Of a stretch of DNA of 30,691 nt, positions 27,801-30,691 are shown one piece after another. How positions within the stretch are numbered: the first letter of the stretch is position 1; each line of letters starts with the position of its first letter. The position numbers and the translations under genes are program-made. Location of the stretch: NCBI GenBank assembly GCA_008330645.1, contig VLTN01000116.1, positions 1-30,691 on the forward strand, read 5' to 3'. The stretch comes from Cafeteria roenbergensis. Its lineage: Eukaryota > Sar > Bigyra > Bicosoecida > Cafeteriaceae. Under the pieces are notes generated by a model, which worked only from the letters and a program-made list of their open reading frames with translations, was not told where the DNA came from and ran no database searches.

Positions 27801-30691
27801 CCCGCCGCCGTGCATGCCGCCGTTGCGGGCCCCGCCGTCGGAGCAGCTGGGGTGTCGGGCGTTGGACCCGTATCCGACGCCCTGTGCTCGGATGGAGGCG
27901 CCTGCTGCAAGCCCGAGCCAGCTGCGCGCTTGCACACGCAAGGCCGCCTCCCGTGGCCCCTGCAGCGTGATTGACGATGTCCCGGCTAGATCTAGTTCGG
28001 CCGCAGCAAGGCCCGCCACACCCGGACCGAGGACGACGGACGCTCCTTCCCTTGCCTTGAACGCCTCAAACGCATACCATCCATGCGATGTTGACCCGAG
28101 CGGATGGGAGCTGTTGCTGGAGCTGGTGCATGGTGACGCACCGATGTCACATGCCCACTCCTGCCACGACAAGTCTTGCGCGCTGGCCGTCTGGTTGCTC
28201 ACTTCCAAGCGCGTGTGTCCTGATCCAAAGAGACCGAGAGCACCTGAAGCGGCCACTGAAACTCGAGACACCCCGAGCCACAGGCCGCGCACGCTCAACG
28301 ACGAAGACGCGATCTGGACTTCCGAAGGTGTGCGCAAACTTGCGAATTGAGCAACATCGATAGCAAGCATGTCAAGAGCGAACCGCTCTGGCGAGAGCCA
28401 CCCGAGCTCCCAATCCGTCCCAGCCACGATGGCGAACGTTGACTGTGCGAGGCCTGTGCCACTGAGATTCCCGAAGCGCACGGACAGCCTGTGCAGCTCG
28501 GGTGCGTTGGCGACGAAGAATGATGACGCTGGGACCGACAAGCGCATCGGTGACGCAACCACCAGCTGATCGATCGCCACGATTGAGCGCAACGGCAACA
28601 GAGCCAGCTGCGGGTAGTACGGCGTCTCTGGCAGGTCGCCGTTGTCCAGCTCCAGCCGCCGCACGCCGCAGCGGTGCGCGTTCGCCTCGCCCTCCAGCGC
28701 CGCCTCGGACTCGCTCACCCGCCCGTCGCACCAGTAGACCGTGCCCGCGGCGGCTTGCGGACTCCACGAACCGTACGCCGGCCCGGCGCGCGCGCGGACG
28801 GTGCCGGTGAAGTTTGCCCAGGAGGGCTGGTAGGCGTGGATGGCGATGCGCCCGCCGGATCCGCCGTTGCTGTCCAGCGTGCTGTAGCCATTCATTCCCG
28901 CGCCGCCGTCGGCCGAGAGGGTGCCGGACCCCGACAGCCGCGAGGCCACCACCAGCAGCGACCCACCCGCTCCCCCGCCGCTCGCCGACCCCGAGCCGGA
29001 GGTGAAGGCGCGCCCCGCTCTGCCCGTCCACGGGACACGGTGCGTTCAGCTCCATCGCGCTCGACTCCGTGGCGTGCACACCAGCATCACCGGACCCGCC
29101 GCCCGACCCGCCGTCGTGCTGGCCCGACGACCCGCCCGCGCCGGCGAGCACGGGCCCACTCGTAGTCGCCGCATGTCTTGCCTCCGGCCCGCCGCCGTGC
29201 ATGCCGCCGTGCGGGCCCCGCGTCGGAGCAGCTGGGGTGTCGGCGTTGGAACCCCGTATCCGACGCCTGTGCTCGGATGGAGGCGCTGCTGCAAGCCCGA
29301 GCCAGCTGCGCGCTTTGCACACGCAAAGGCCGTCTCCGTGCCCCTGCAGCGTGATTGACGATGTCCCGGCTAGATCTAGTTCGGCAGCAGCAAGGCCGCC
29401 ACACTCGGACCGACGACGACGGACCGCTTCCTTCCTTGCCTTGAACGTCTCAAACGCATACCATCCATGCGATGTTGACCCGAGCGGATGGAGCTGTTGC
29501 TGGAGCTGGTGCATGGTGACGCACCCGATGTCACATTGCCACTCCTGCCACGACAAGTCTTGCGCGCTGGCCGTCTGGTTGCTCCTTCCAAGCGCGTGTG
29601 TCCTGATCCAAAGAGACTGAGAGCACGCTGAAGCGGCCACTGAAACTCGAACACCCCGAGCCAACAGGCCGCGCACCTCAAACGACGAACGACGCGATCT
29701 GGACTTCCGAAGGTGTGCGCAAACTGCGAATTGAGCAACATCGATAGGGCAAGCATGTCAAGAGCGAACCGCTCTGGCGAGAGCCACCCGAGCTCCCAAT
29801 CCGTCCCAGCCACGATGGCGAACGTTGACTGTGCGAGGCCTGTGCCACTGAGATTCCCGAAGCGCACGGACAGCCTGTGCAGCTCGGGTGCGTTGGCGAC
29901 GAAGAATGATGACGCTGGGACCGACAAGCGCATCGGTGGACGCAACCACCAGCTGCTCGATCGCCACGATTGAGCGCAACGGCAACAGAGCCAGCTGCGG
30001 GTAGTACGGCGTCTCCGGCAGGTCGCCGTTGTCCAGCTCCAGCCGCCGCACGCCGCAGCGGTGCGCGTTCGCCTCGCCCTCCAGCGCCCGCCTCGGACTC
30101 GCTCACCCGCCCGTCGCACCAGTAGGACCGTGCCCGCGGCGGCCTGCGGACTCCACGACCCGTACGCCGGCCCGGCGCGCGCGCGGACGGTGCCGGTGAA
30201 GGCGACGGCGCGGGAGGGCTGGTAGGCGTGGATGGCGATGCGCCCGCCGGATCCGCCGCCGTTGCTGTCGTAGCTGCTCCAGCCGTCCGCCCGGCGCCGC
30301 CGTCGGCCGAGAGGGTGCCGGACCCCGACAGCCGCGAGGCCACCACCAGCAGCGACCCGCCCGCTCCCCCGCCGCTCGCCGACCCCGAGCCGGAGGTGAA
30401 GGCGCGCCCGCTCTGCCCGTCCACGGACACACGGTGCCGTTTCAGCTCCATCGCGCTCGACTCCGTGGCGTTGCACACCAGCATCACCGACCCGCCGCCC
30501 GACCCGCCGTCGTGCTGGCCCGACGACCCGCCCGCGCCGGCGAGCACGGGCCACTCGTAGTCGCCGCATGTCTTGCCCTCCGGCCCGCCGCCGTGCATGC
30601 CGCCGTTGCGGGCCCCGCCGTCGGAGCAGCTGGGATGTGTCGGGCGTTGGACCCGTATCCGGCACCAGCTGCGAGAATCGATGCACCCGGG
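370..30691 (-). CDS. Giant modular repeat protein with C-terminal multi-pass membrane domain (5' partial, frame interrupted by indels)
   Basis: The minus strand encodes one continuous domain series of about 10,000 residues. In order these are 17 Gly-rich units with CGDYEWPVL, three DGSC-type repeats, a coiled coil, about 14 Cys-rich repeats, an IPT/TIG-like segment, a beta-sandwich-like segment, a spacer, about eight hydrophobic helices and a short tail ending at TGA 370-372. The start codon and signal peptide lie beyond the right edge. No introns are needed: each time the frame breaks, homologous protein resumes at once in another frame, leaving no room for an intron. Breaks are at about 29,015, 19,325, 16,935, 16,003, 15,235, 12,527, 9,860, 9,050, 8,984, 5,343, 4,212, 3,867, 3,487, 3,195, 3,030, 2,425, 2,300, 2,225 and 2,120-700. 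The protein is probably a cell-surface fibre or receptor. Function is inferred from architecture only; I do not recognise a named gene. A split into several genes, or a pseudogene, is possible but less likely. Confidence 0.7.
890..2400 (-). other. C-terminal polytopic membrane domain (about eight helices)
   Basis: Hydrophobic segments in order are HTVVLLSTVGLALLQGVI (2,343-2,400), SAIASALPSLAVVAWALL (2,240-2,303), LGAVSLAAAEAAFALAFGFL (1,817-1,891), ALANRLAVAMAAVASIYFSS (1,520-1,600), LAGWLLLFGFSLGFVALQA (1,403-1,471), AMLAKQVLVLTLLLA (1,079-1,138), AVKTVVVVGRAVVLAMALAF (989-1,054) and LVGILMVAVQLALALLVFAL (890-964). After helix 2 comes QFAVMLSQLHLTAPPVLRR (2,165-2,225). This resembles the F..ml..l.l..P..L signature between early helices of TRP-like or polytopic C-terminal domains of giant protist surface proteins. 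A basic loop (GSVKAKAGGKRGSLVPTK) separates helices 3 and 4. Small frame shifts occur at about 2,425, 2,300, 2,225 and 2,120; the rest reads in one frame. Channel activity is an inference. Confidence 0.65.
2430..3030 (-). other. Low-complexity juxtamembrane spacer
   Basis: One frame is open through SFGAGVGAVAGFAEAATARA, SSGGAALVGSSGASGF, GARMVASAVVPPPSGG, SVVLEGTIVCAAPCPPPG and GVCNASADAAALPVAVFGD. It is rich in Ala, Gly, Ser and Pro, with a few cysteines, and no family is recognised. It leads directly into the first hydrophobic helix at 2,400. Confidence 0.45.
3136..3215 (-). other. CGxC...DARGLCC...LDSCGIC motif
   Basis: LSGCGVC is followed, one base out of frame at about 3,195, by VDARGLCCEPPLWLDSCGIC. 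Paired CGxC motifs around D.xGLCC....LDxCGxC are found near the membrane in giant algal and protist surface proteins. They are probably disulfide- or metal-knotted linkers. The motif is short but distinctive. Confidence 0.55.
3296..3620 (-). other. Invasin/filamin-like beta-sandwich segment
   Basis: Motifs LLQPAPRAVLVDDFGQAV, SSTIVRIAAFLG, PSLSVAARSGVVQFDGLGVA and LRLVLSAETG match the pattern '..P.V.v.D.fG..v..s..tV.a.l ... G.v.F..L.v......L.l.ls', seen in repeated Ig-like domains of invasins and of large algal surface proteins. The segment is split by a frame break at about 3,487 within TTTCTCGGGCGAGCGGGG. The family call is an inference from strand-like periodicity and the conserved DDFG and VVQFDGL motifs. 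Confidence 0.5.
3870..3995 (-). other. IPT/TIG-like segment
   Basis: VLQAGAPFVSSVSPASGASG followed by VGSSVRLSGGNFASSPS has the hallmarks of an IPT/TIG Ig-like fold start: P.V.SVSP..G...G..V.L.G.NF. The expected second half (VADAASRVRLAG, CSPPADSFIDCGVPS, GSVVLVLEYSVSG) follows in another frame after a break at about 3,867. IPT domains are extracellular or membrane-proximal Ig-like modules in plexins and many protist receptors. The assignment rests on motif spacing only. Confidence 0.6.
4115..6575 (-). other. Cys-rich repeat region (about 14 repeats)
   Basis: Repeats follow C-x-(D/N)-G-x-x-x-G-x-E-(T)-x-x-D-C-G-G-x-C-x-x-C-x-x-G-x-x-C-x(4-5)-D-C-x-S-G-x-C-x(4)-C. Good copies are CSDGRRNGKETGVDCGG with CSAGTDCASRSC, and CADGIRQGSP with DTDCGGTCGPC. 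The family is a recurrent extracellular Cys module of myxobacterial and protist surface proteins, and each copy should hold four or five disulfides. The first six copies are in the frame of the coiled coil. An extra C at 5,342-5,343 shifts to a second frame carrying repeats 7-13, and a lost base at about 4,209-4,214 shifts to a third carrying repeat 14 (GDCGGKCAPC). Continuity of the Cys pattern across both breaks argues that they are spurious. Confidence 0.8.
5344..8983 (-). CDS. Uninterrupted reading-frame segment: last repeat units, DGSC repeats, coiled coil and first six Cys-rich repeats
   Basis: About 1,213 codons are open between a one-base loss at about 8,984 (GTCAC-ATT against the GGTCACCGTGG of sister copies) and an extra C at 5,342-5,343. 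The frame runs from VTVRGELSGVRHL of unit 16, through unit 17, into three DGSC repeats (7,263-7,499), a heptad-rich coiled coil (6,606-7,088) and six Cys-rich repeats. This single segment physically joins the Gly-rich repeat array to the Cys-rich region, so the two belong to one protein and not to neighbouring genes. The Cys-rich pattern resumes in another frame directly past 5,343 with the motif CDNGVADGLEHGVDCG. Confidence 0.8.
6606..7088 (-). other. Coiled-coil stalk
   Basis: About 160 residues lack Gly and Pro runs and show heptad spacing of Leu, Ile and Ala with Glu, Arg and Gln between. Examples are LLAQFKALDDALQAMRADRD, RIVGLESRTIELETALGDA, SLTLELAAEQAQGAQAEQRA and LEMIVKLEAQLAGLELEAQ. 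A shorter helical lead-in (EQRFNRLNSSCADERTTLLL, about 7,150-7,250) precedes it. In an otherwise beta-rich ectodomain this would be an oligomerising stalk between the repeat fibre and the Cys-rich region. Oligomer state is not inferable. Confidence 0.8.
7263..7499 (-). other. Three DGSC-type repeats
   Basis: Three short repeats share the pattern G-C-(T/A)-(N/Y)-x-x-A-x-N-F-x-P-x-(A/S)-x-V/L-x-(N/D)-(D/S)-(G/S)-(S/M)-C-x-F. They read GCTNSSAENFNPAATV then SSMCAF, GCTNQLALNFSPLAEV then DGSCTF, and GCAYDAALNFLPGSL then DGSCKF. This matches the widespread C(T/M)D..A.NYNP.A..DDGSC repeat of large secreted proteins in bacteria, algae and large DNA viruses, thought to be a small disulfide-bonded extracellular module. 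The first copy is degenerate (SSMC for DGSC). Confidence 0.8.
7540..8467 (-). repeat. Repeat unit 17 (terminal, degenerate unit)
   Basis: The unit begins with the A motif LLIQCNFTASSSVDLAGL, continues with LLVVASRLSGTGVISASGG (closer to B units) and GGSGGRISFLGG, and then loses the pattern. YWCDGR and LELDNGDL are absent. The rest (about 7,540-8,090) keeps beta-strand-like motifs such as LSIELLTRLEILGHATISI and GSLRLQAGTSVVVTGG and ends in TIKYCDADGDD. It has much lower repetitiveness and more balanced base use than the array, as expected of an old capping unit at the end of a repeat fibre. Confidence 0.75.
8415..8454 (-). repeat. G-rich linker tract (potential G-quadruplex), repeated in each A unit
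   Basis: The coding strand carries eight runs of three or more G separated by 1-4 bases, encoding the GGSGGASGGSGGG linker. Equivalent tracts lie at about 9,825-9,867, 11,173-11,213, 12,517-12,558, 13,862-13,902, 15,200-15,241 and 16,544-16,584. Three of the seven carry a one-base gain (15,233-15,237, 12,525-12,528, 9,857-9,862). Quadruplex formation is predicted from the run pattern only. Confidence 0.6.
8468..9879 (-). repeat. Repeat unit 16 (A type with divergent middle)
   Basis: This unit is 1,412 bp. The front and rear are A consensus, with the longest Ser-Glu run (SESESESNPH, about 9,447-9,470). The stretch at about 9,020-9,200 is unrelated to other A units: TTSSFSRGGGRLAPRLDVV, SCLEQPFALALQSLNL and GRLLLAPSVIMSSG. 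Three breaks occur: in the G-rich linker (9,857-9,862), at about 9,050, and a lost base at about 8,984. The rear ends with SCSAGDD where other A units have SCFEGDD. Confidence 0.82.
9880..11226 (-). repeat. Repeat unit 15 (A type)
   Basis: The length is 1,347 bp (449 codons), fully in frame. The extra codon is in the Ser-Glu microrepeat (PGESESESNPH at about 10,795-10,820, against PGSESESNPH). A neighbouring C/G substitution at 11,222 (GGCCAGCACG against GGCGAGCACG) is confined to this copy. Confidence 0.88.
11227..12571 (-). repeat. Repeat unit 14 (A type)
   Basis: The length is 1,345 bp: the 1,344 period plus one extra C in the C-run at 12,525-12,528. That run lies in the GGSGGASGGSGGG linker coding tract and breaks the frame. 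The remaining sequence is near-identical to unit 13. Confidence 0.85.
12572..13915 (-). repeat. Repeat unit 13 (A type, reference copy)
   Basis: This unit is exactly 1,344 bp (448 codons) with no frame break, so it is the best reference for the A repeat. Features in order are GGSGGG linker, LIQCNFTASSSVDLAGL, AGRLAVTGTLSADGG, GGSGGRIALHAYQPAW, LWCDGR, PGSESESNPHGCG, RRLEIDNGDLPATPYF, GTDWTVGPAQ, TVTVRGELSG, WACAAGVASC, GRYGFESLRLLGDASLTLD and CGDYEWPVL. Confidence 0.9.
13916..15254 (-). repeat. Repeat unit 12 (A type)
   Basis: The length is 1,339 bp. It has one Gly-Thr hexamer fewer than the sister units (IDNATGTGADG at about 14,320-14,345, against IDNATGTGTGADG), giving 1,338, plus one extra C in the G-rich linker tract at 15,233-15,237 that breaks the frame. 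All other positions match the A consensus. Confidence 0.85.
15255..16597 (-). repeat. Repeat unit 11 (A type)
   Basis: The length is 1,343 bp, one base short of the 1,344-bp period. The missing base is a G at about 16,002 (CGGGG-TGAAGG against CGGGGTGGAAGG in all sister copies), which breaks the frame inside APSAFHPETMPDD. A substitution at 15,964 (CAGTACGATG against CAGCACGATG) also marks this copy. Otherwise it is practically identical to units 12-15. Confidence 0.85.
16598..17990 (-). repeat. Repeat unit 10 (B front, transitional rear, frame break)
   Basis: The constant half is B type, but the unit runs into the A array: its end reads GFAGGERDASCFEGDD as in A units, not GYGSNARHPSC. The variable half encodes SSVVIGKVIGPAMQRSQVI, LTVRGSLSGAERLTIDTG and GRYAFASLRVLGDASLTLG. 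Between 16,925 and 16,945 the frame shifts and the expected W..WAC-x6-C segment is absent (TWAQQSNA is followed at once by PAAGRYAF). This looks like a real or assembled deletion of roughly 15-20 residues at the B/A boundary. Confidence 0.78.
17991..19465 (-). repeat. Repeat unit 9 (B type, variable half zeta, longest unit)
   Basis: At 1,475 bp this is the longest unit. The length equals 491 codons plus two bases, matching the two-base gain in the GC run at 19,321-19,330 (GGCGCGCGCCCG against GGCGCGCCCG in sister units). The variable half is unique: FVRTVVLLGSISGGG, FGCRLTVQGQLSGVDELLL, WQKWACEASKNSC and AYGFKLVTLLGNATLTVD. It includes an extra insert (about 18,540-18,680) reading SSMLVELTARIFSIHSVPL that most units lack. 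Confidence 0.82.
19331..29012 (-). CDS. Longest uninterrupted reading-frame segment of the giant gene (repeat units 2 to 9, in part)
   Basis: This stretch of about 3,200 codons has no break. It begins within unit 2 after an extra C in a C-run at 29,013-29,016 and ends at a two-base gain in a GC run at 19,321-19,330. It covers the B-type repeat units: GGSGGRIAIHAYQPS, YWCDGR and LELDNGDL recur in each, alternating with variable halves. Potential N-glycosylation sequons such as CNATES and LNGTVS are frequent, as expected of an extracellular protein. An open frame this long, with amino-acid-level repeat conservation and no nonsense changes, is the best single proof that the minus strand is coding. 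The first in-frame GTG at 28,950-28,952 lies in the middle of a repeat and is not a credible start. Confidence 0.8.
19466..20845 (-). repeat. Repeat unit 8 (B type, variable half epsilon)
   Basis: This unit has 1,380 bp (460 codons) in frame and is the tandem sister of unit 7. The near-identical stretch runs from the CGDYEW motif through the whole variable half and into the constant half, to about 20,440 against 21,820. It then differs at the insertion after HAYQPSR (SDFTG here, AVAFTG in unit 7) and in the STLDSNGG/ETDDSNGG linker. These small variants are shared with other, non-adjacent units. Confidence 0.88.
20846..22228 (-). repeat. Repeat unit 7 (B type, variable half epsilon)
   Basis: This unit has 1,383 bp (461 codons) in frame. 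The variable half encodes VAAPGDRTSLSVSRMSGPG, SLTVRGELTGVESLTLDRG, WKGWACAAERAAC and GWYAFARLQLSGDASLVL. It aligns with unit 8 at an offset of exactly 1,380 bp with only a few substitutions, for example CAGGATCAGG at 20,991-21,000 against CAGGAGCAGG at 19,611-19,620. Confidence 0.88.
22229..23563 (-). repeat. Repeat unit 6 (B type, variable half delta, most diverged B unit)
   Basis: At 1,335 bp (445 codons) this is the shortest B unit. Its constant half is itself partly diverged: VDGLAGSGKAGSTDWASGGG, IALHVYKAARANFSG and CLTRRLELDNGDLNLTSYF. It has a lower GC content than its neighbours and more varied codons. Its Cys pair is C-x5-C (VVCEGSSACEG) where the others have C-x6-C, and it lacks the usual W..WAC. 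It looks like an older unit that has escaped most of the homogenisation affecting the rest of the array. Confidence 0.85.
23564..24955 (-). repeat. Repeat unit 5 (B type, chimera: unique front and beta rear)
   Basis: This unit has 1,392 bp (464 codons) in frame. The first part of its variable half (about 23,960-24,370) is unique: VSLTIFSVLGPSSTFVSLH, QLNVAGLLEGGEVLSGGG and SPDPTGVYNWACAW. From CAWPLMAC (about 23,955) leftwards it is near-identical to the rear of the beta units 3 and 4, including FAQGRYAFDKLRLLD and HPSCQATLPRDGG. The abrupt change from unrelated to near-identical DNA marks a recombination or conversion junction inside the unit. Confidence 0.85.
24956..26359 (-). repeat. Repeat unit 4 (B type, variable half beta)
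   Basis: This is a second copy of the beta unit, again 1,404 bp and in frame. The part that differs from unit 3 is in the constant half: the linker after the VSVDGQSG motif reads VLGSSSFDFAPGGG where unit 3 has RAFTSGSGSASGGG (about 26,190-26,225). The variable halves are essentially the same DNA. A small constant-half difference inside otherwise duplicated DNA points to local conversion after duplication. Confidence 0.88.
26360..27763 (-). repeat. Repeat unit 3 (B type, variable half beta)
   Basis: This unit is 1,404 bp, exactly 468 codons, with no frame break. The variable half encodes PYSEWVPDDSWVYLVISS, GQLAGANSITVGAAAS and the Cys pair CAWPLMAC, then GRYAFDKLRLLD. The tail differs from alpha units: HPSCQATLPRDGGLHGGG and WPVLRGPGGG in place of HPSCSDGGARNGGMHGGG and WPVLAGAGG. 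It is almost identical to unit 4 at an offset of 1,404 bp. Confidence 0.88.
27764..29150 (-). repeat. Repeat unit 2 (B type, variable half alpha)
   Basis: The constant half lies on the right, with GAGMNGYSTLDSNGGSGG as its local variant. The variable half (about 27,900-28,600) encodes FGNLSGTGLAQSTFAIV, GLWLGVSRVSVAASG and the Cys pair ACDIGASPC. It ends in GYGSNARHPSC and CGDYEWPVL. It is the clean sister of unit 1, and the pair is evidently a tandem duplication. Length is 1,387 bp, with single-base gains and losses at its right end only (29,013-29,150). Confidence 0.85.
29013..30691. other. Indel-dense, probably low-quality window end
   Basis: Compared with the sister DNA of unit 2, at least ten one-base differences occur within about 280 bp. 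They include an extra C at 29,013-29,016, an extra G at 29,032-29,034, a missing C at about 29,042, a missing T at about 29,078, an extra G at about 29,091, an extra C at about 29,155 and a missing C at about 29,181. More follow to about 29,700 and from 30,090 to 30,640 (extra C 30,090, extra G 30,126, extra AC and T near 30,428-30,441). Almost all are length changes, not substitutions, which is typical of uncorrected reads near a contig end. Confidence 0.7.
29151..30546 (-). repeat. Repeat unit 1 (B type, variable half alpha, indel-laden copy)
   Basis: This unit repeats unit 2 almost base for base but carries many one-base gains and losses in its constant half and around 29,160-29,760. The stretch 29,760-30,050 is nearly clean and encodes the alpha variable half (FGNLSGTGLAQSTFAIVAGT). 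The reading frame is therefore recoverable only in pieces. The 145 bases to its right (30,547-30,691) are the end of a preceding unit, reading PGAS, GYGS and then CSDGGARNGGMHGGG. They show that at least one more unit lies beyond the window. Confidence 0.75.

Larger units (their letters stand above)
16598..30691 (-). repeat. B-type tandem repeat array (units 1-10)
   Basis: Ten units repeat with the CGDYEWPVL coding motif at 30,547, 29,151, 27,764, 26,360, 24,956, 23,564, 22,229, 20,846, 19,466, 17,991 and 16,598. Spacings are 1,335-1,475 bp. Each unit has a constant half of about 650-780 bp: GYGSNARHPSC, HGGGP, CGDYEWPVL, CNATESSAMELNGTVSVDG, LLVVASRLSGSGTLSADGG, GGSGGRIAIHAYQPS, YWCDGRVSE, CGVRRLELDNGDL and FVIDEL. 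A variable half of about 600 bp ends in a W..WAC-x6-C pair and a G(R/W)YAF segment. The constant half is nearly identical in DNA even between units whose variable halves are barely alignable. The GGSGGRIAI and SGSGTLSADGG patterns resemble Gly-rich extracellular repeats known from large protist surface proteins. The beta-helix-like fold is inferred. Confidence 0.85.

Noticed and set aside
370-30691. Introns as the explanation for frame changes
   Set aside because: The protein resumes within a few bases of each break, and sister repeats show simple one- or two-base differences at the same site, leaving no room for an intron.
16598-30691. CRISPR array or non-coding satellite DNA
   Set aside because: Units are over 1.3 kb, remain open in one frame and are conserved at the amino-acid level with secreted-protein motifs, so this is a coding tandem repeat.
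370-30691. Bacterial origin (myxobacterial-like Cys repeats, high GC)
   Set aside because: The Cys-rich module does occur in myxobacteria, but the combination with a multi-helix C-terminal domain, the LDSCGIC motif, giant size and absence of operon neighbours fits a protist better. It is not excluded by sequence alone.

Overview
The window is extremely GC-rich and reads as one very large gene on the minus strand. It enters at the right edge already inside its coding sequence and ends near position 370, about 10,000 codons later. The organism looks like a unicellular eukaryote with a GC-rich genome, such as a haptophyte, pelagophyte or bicosoecid-type flagellate. This rests on the combination of glycine-rich extracellular repeats, DGSC-type repeats, TNFR/EGF-like cysteine repeats, an IPT/TIG-like segment and a multi-pass membrane domain at the C-terminus of one giant protein. 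The species cannot be fixed from this sequence. No tRNA, rRNA, mobile element or second convincing gene is visible.

Layout, in protein order (right to left). From 30,691 to about 7,540 there are 17 tandem repeat units of 445-491 residues. Each carries the invariant motif CGDYEWPVL. Units 1-10 (30.5-16.6 kb) are one subfamily (B). They share an almost identical 'constant' half, while the other half varies from unit to unit. Units 11-15 (16.6-9.9 kb) are five nearly identical copies of a second subfamily (A) with a period of 1,344 bp. Unit 16 is a divergent A unit and unit 17 is degenerate. Next come three short GC(T/A)..DGSC-type repeats (7.5-7.26 kb), a coiled-coil stalk (7.1-6.6 kb), about 14 cysteine-rich repeats (6.58-4.1 kb), an IPT/TIG-like segment, an invasin/filamin-like beta-sandwich segment, a CGxC...LDSCGIC motif, a low-complexity spacer, a domain of roughly eight membrane helices (2.4-0.89 kb) and a short Ala/Lys-rich tail ending at 370.

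The architecture suggests a giant cell-surface protein. The repeat array would form a long extracellular fibre, the coiled coil and Cys-rich region a stalk, and the C-terminus a polytopic membrane anchor or channel-like domain. Adhesion, recognition or mechanosensing is an inference; no enzymatic motif was seen.

About 18 one- or two-base frame breaks interrupt the coding sequence outside the right-hand end. Most of those I traced lie in GC homopolymers or GC dinucleotide runs, and the protein resumes immediately in another frame. Between 29.0 and 30.69 kb such indels become very dense. I see no break that needs a nonsense substitution. This pattern fits assembly or sequencing error in an unpolishable repeat better than gene decay, but the sequence alone cannot settle it.
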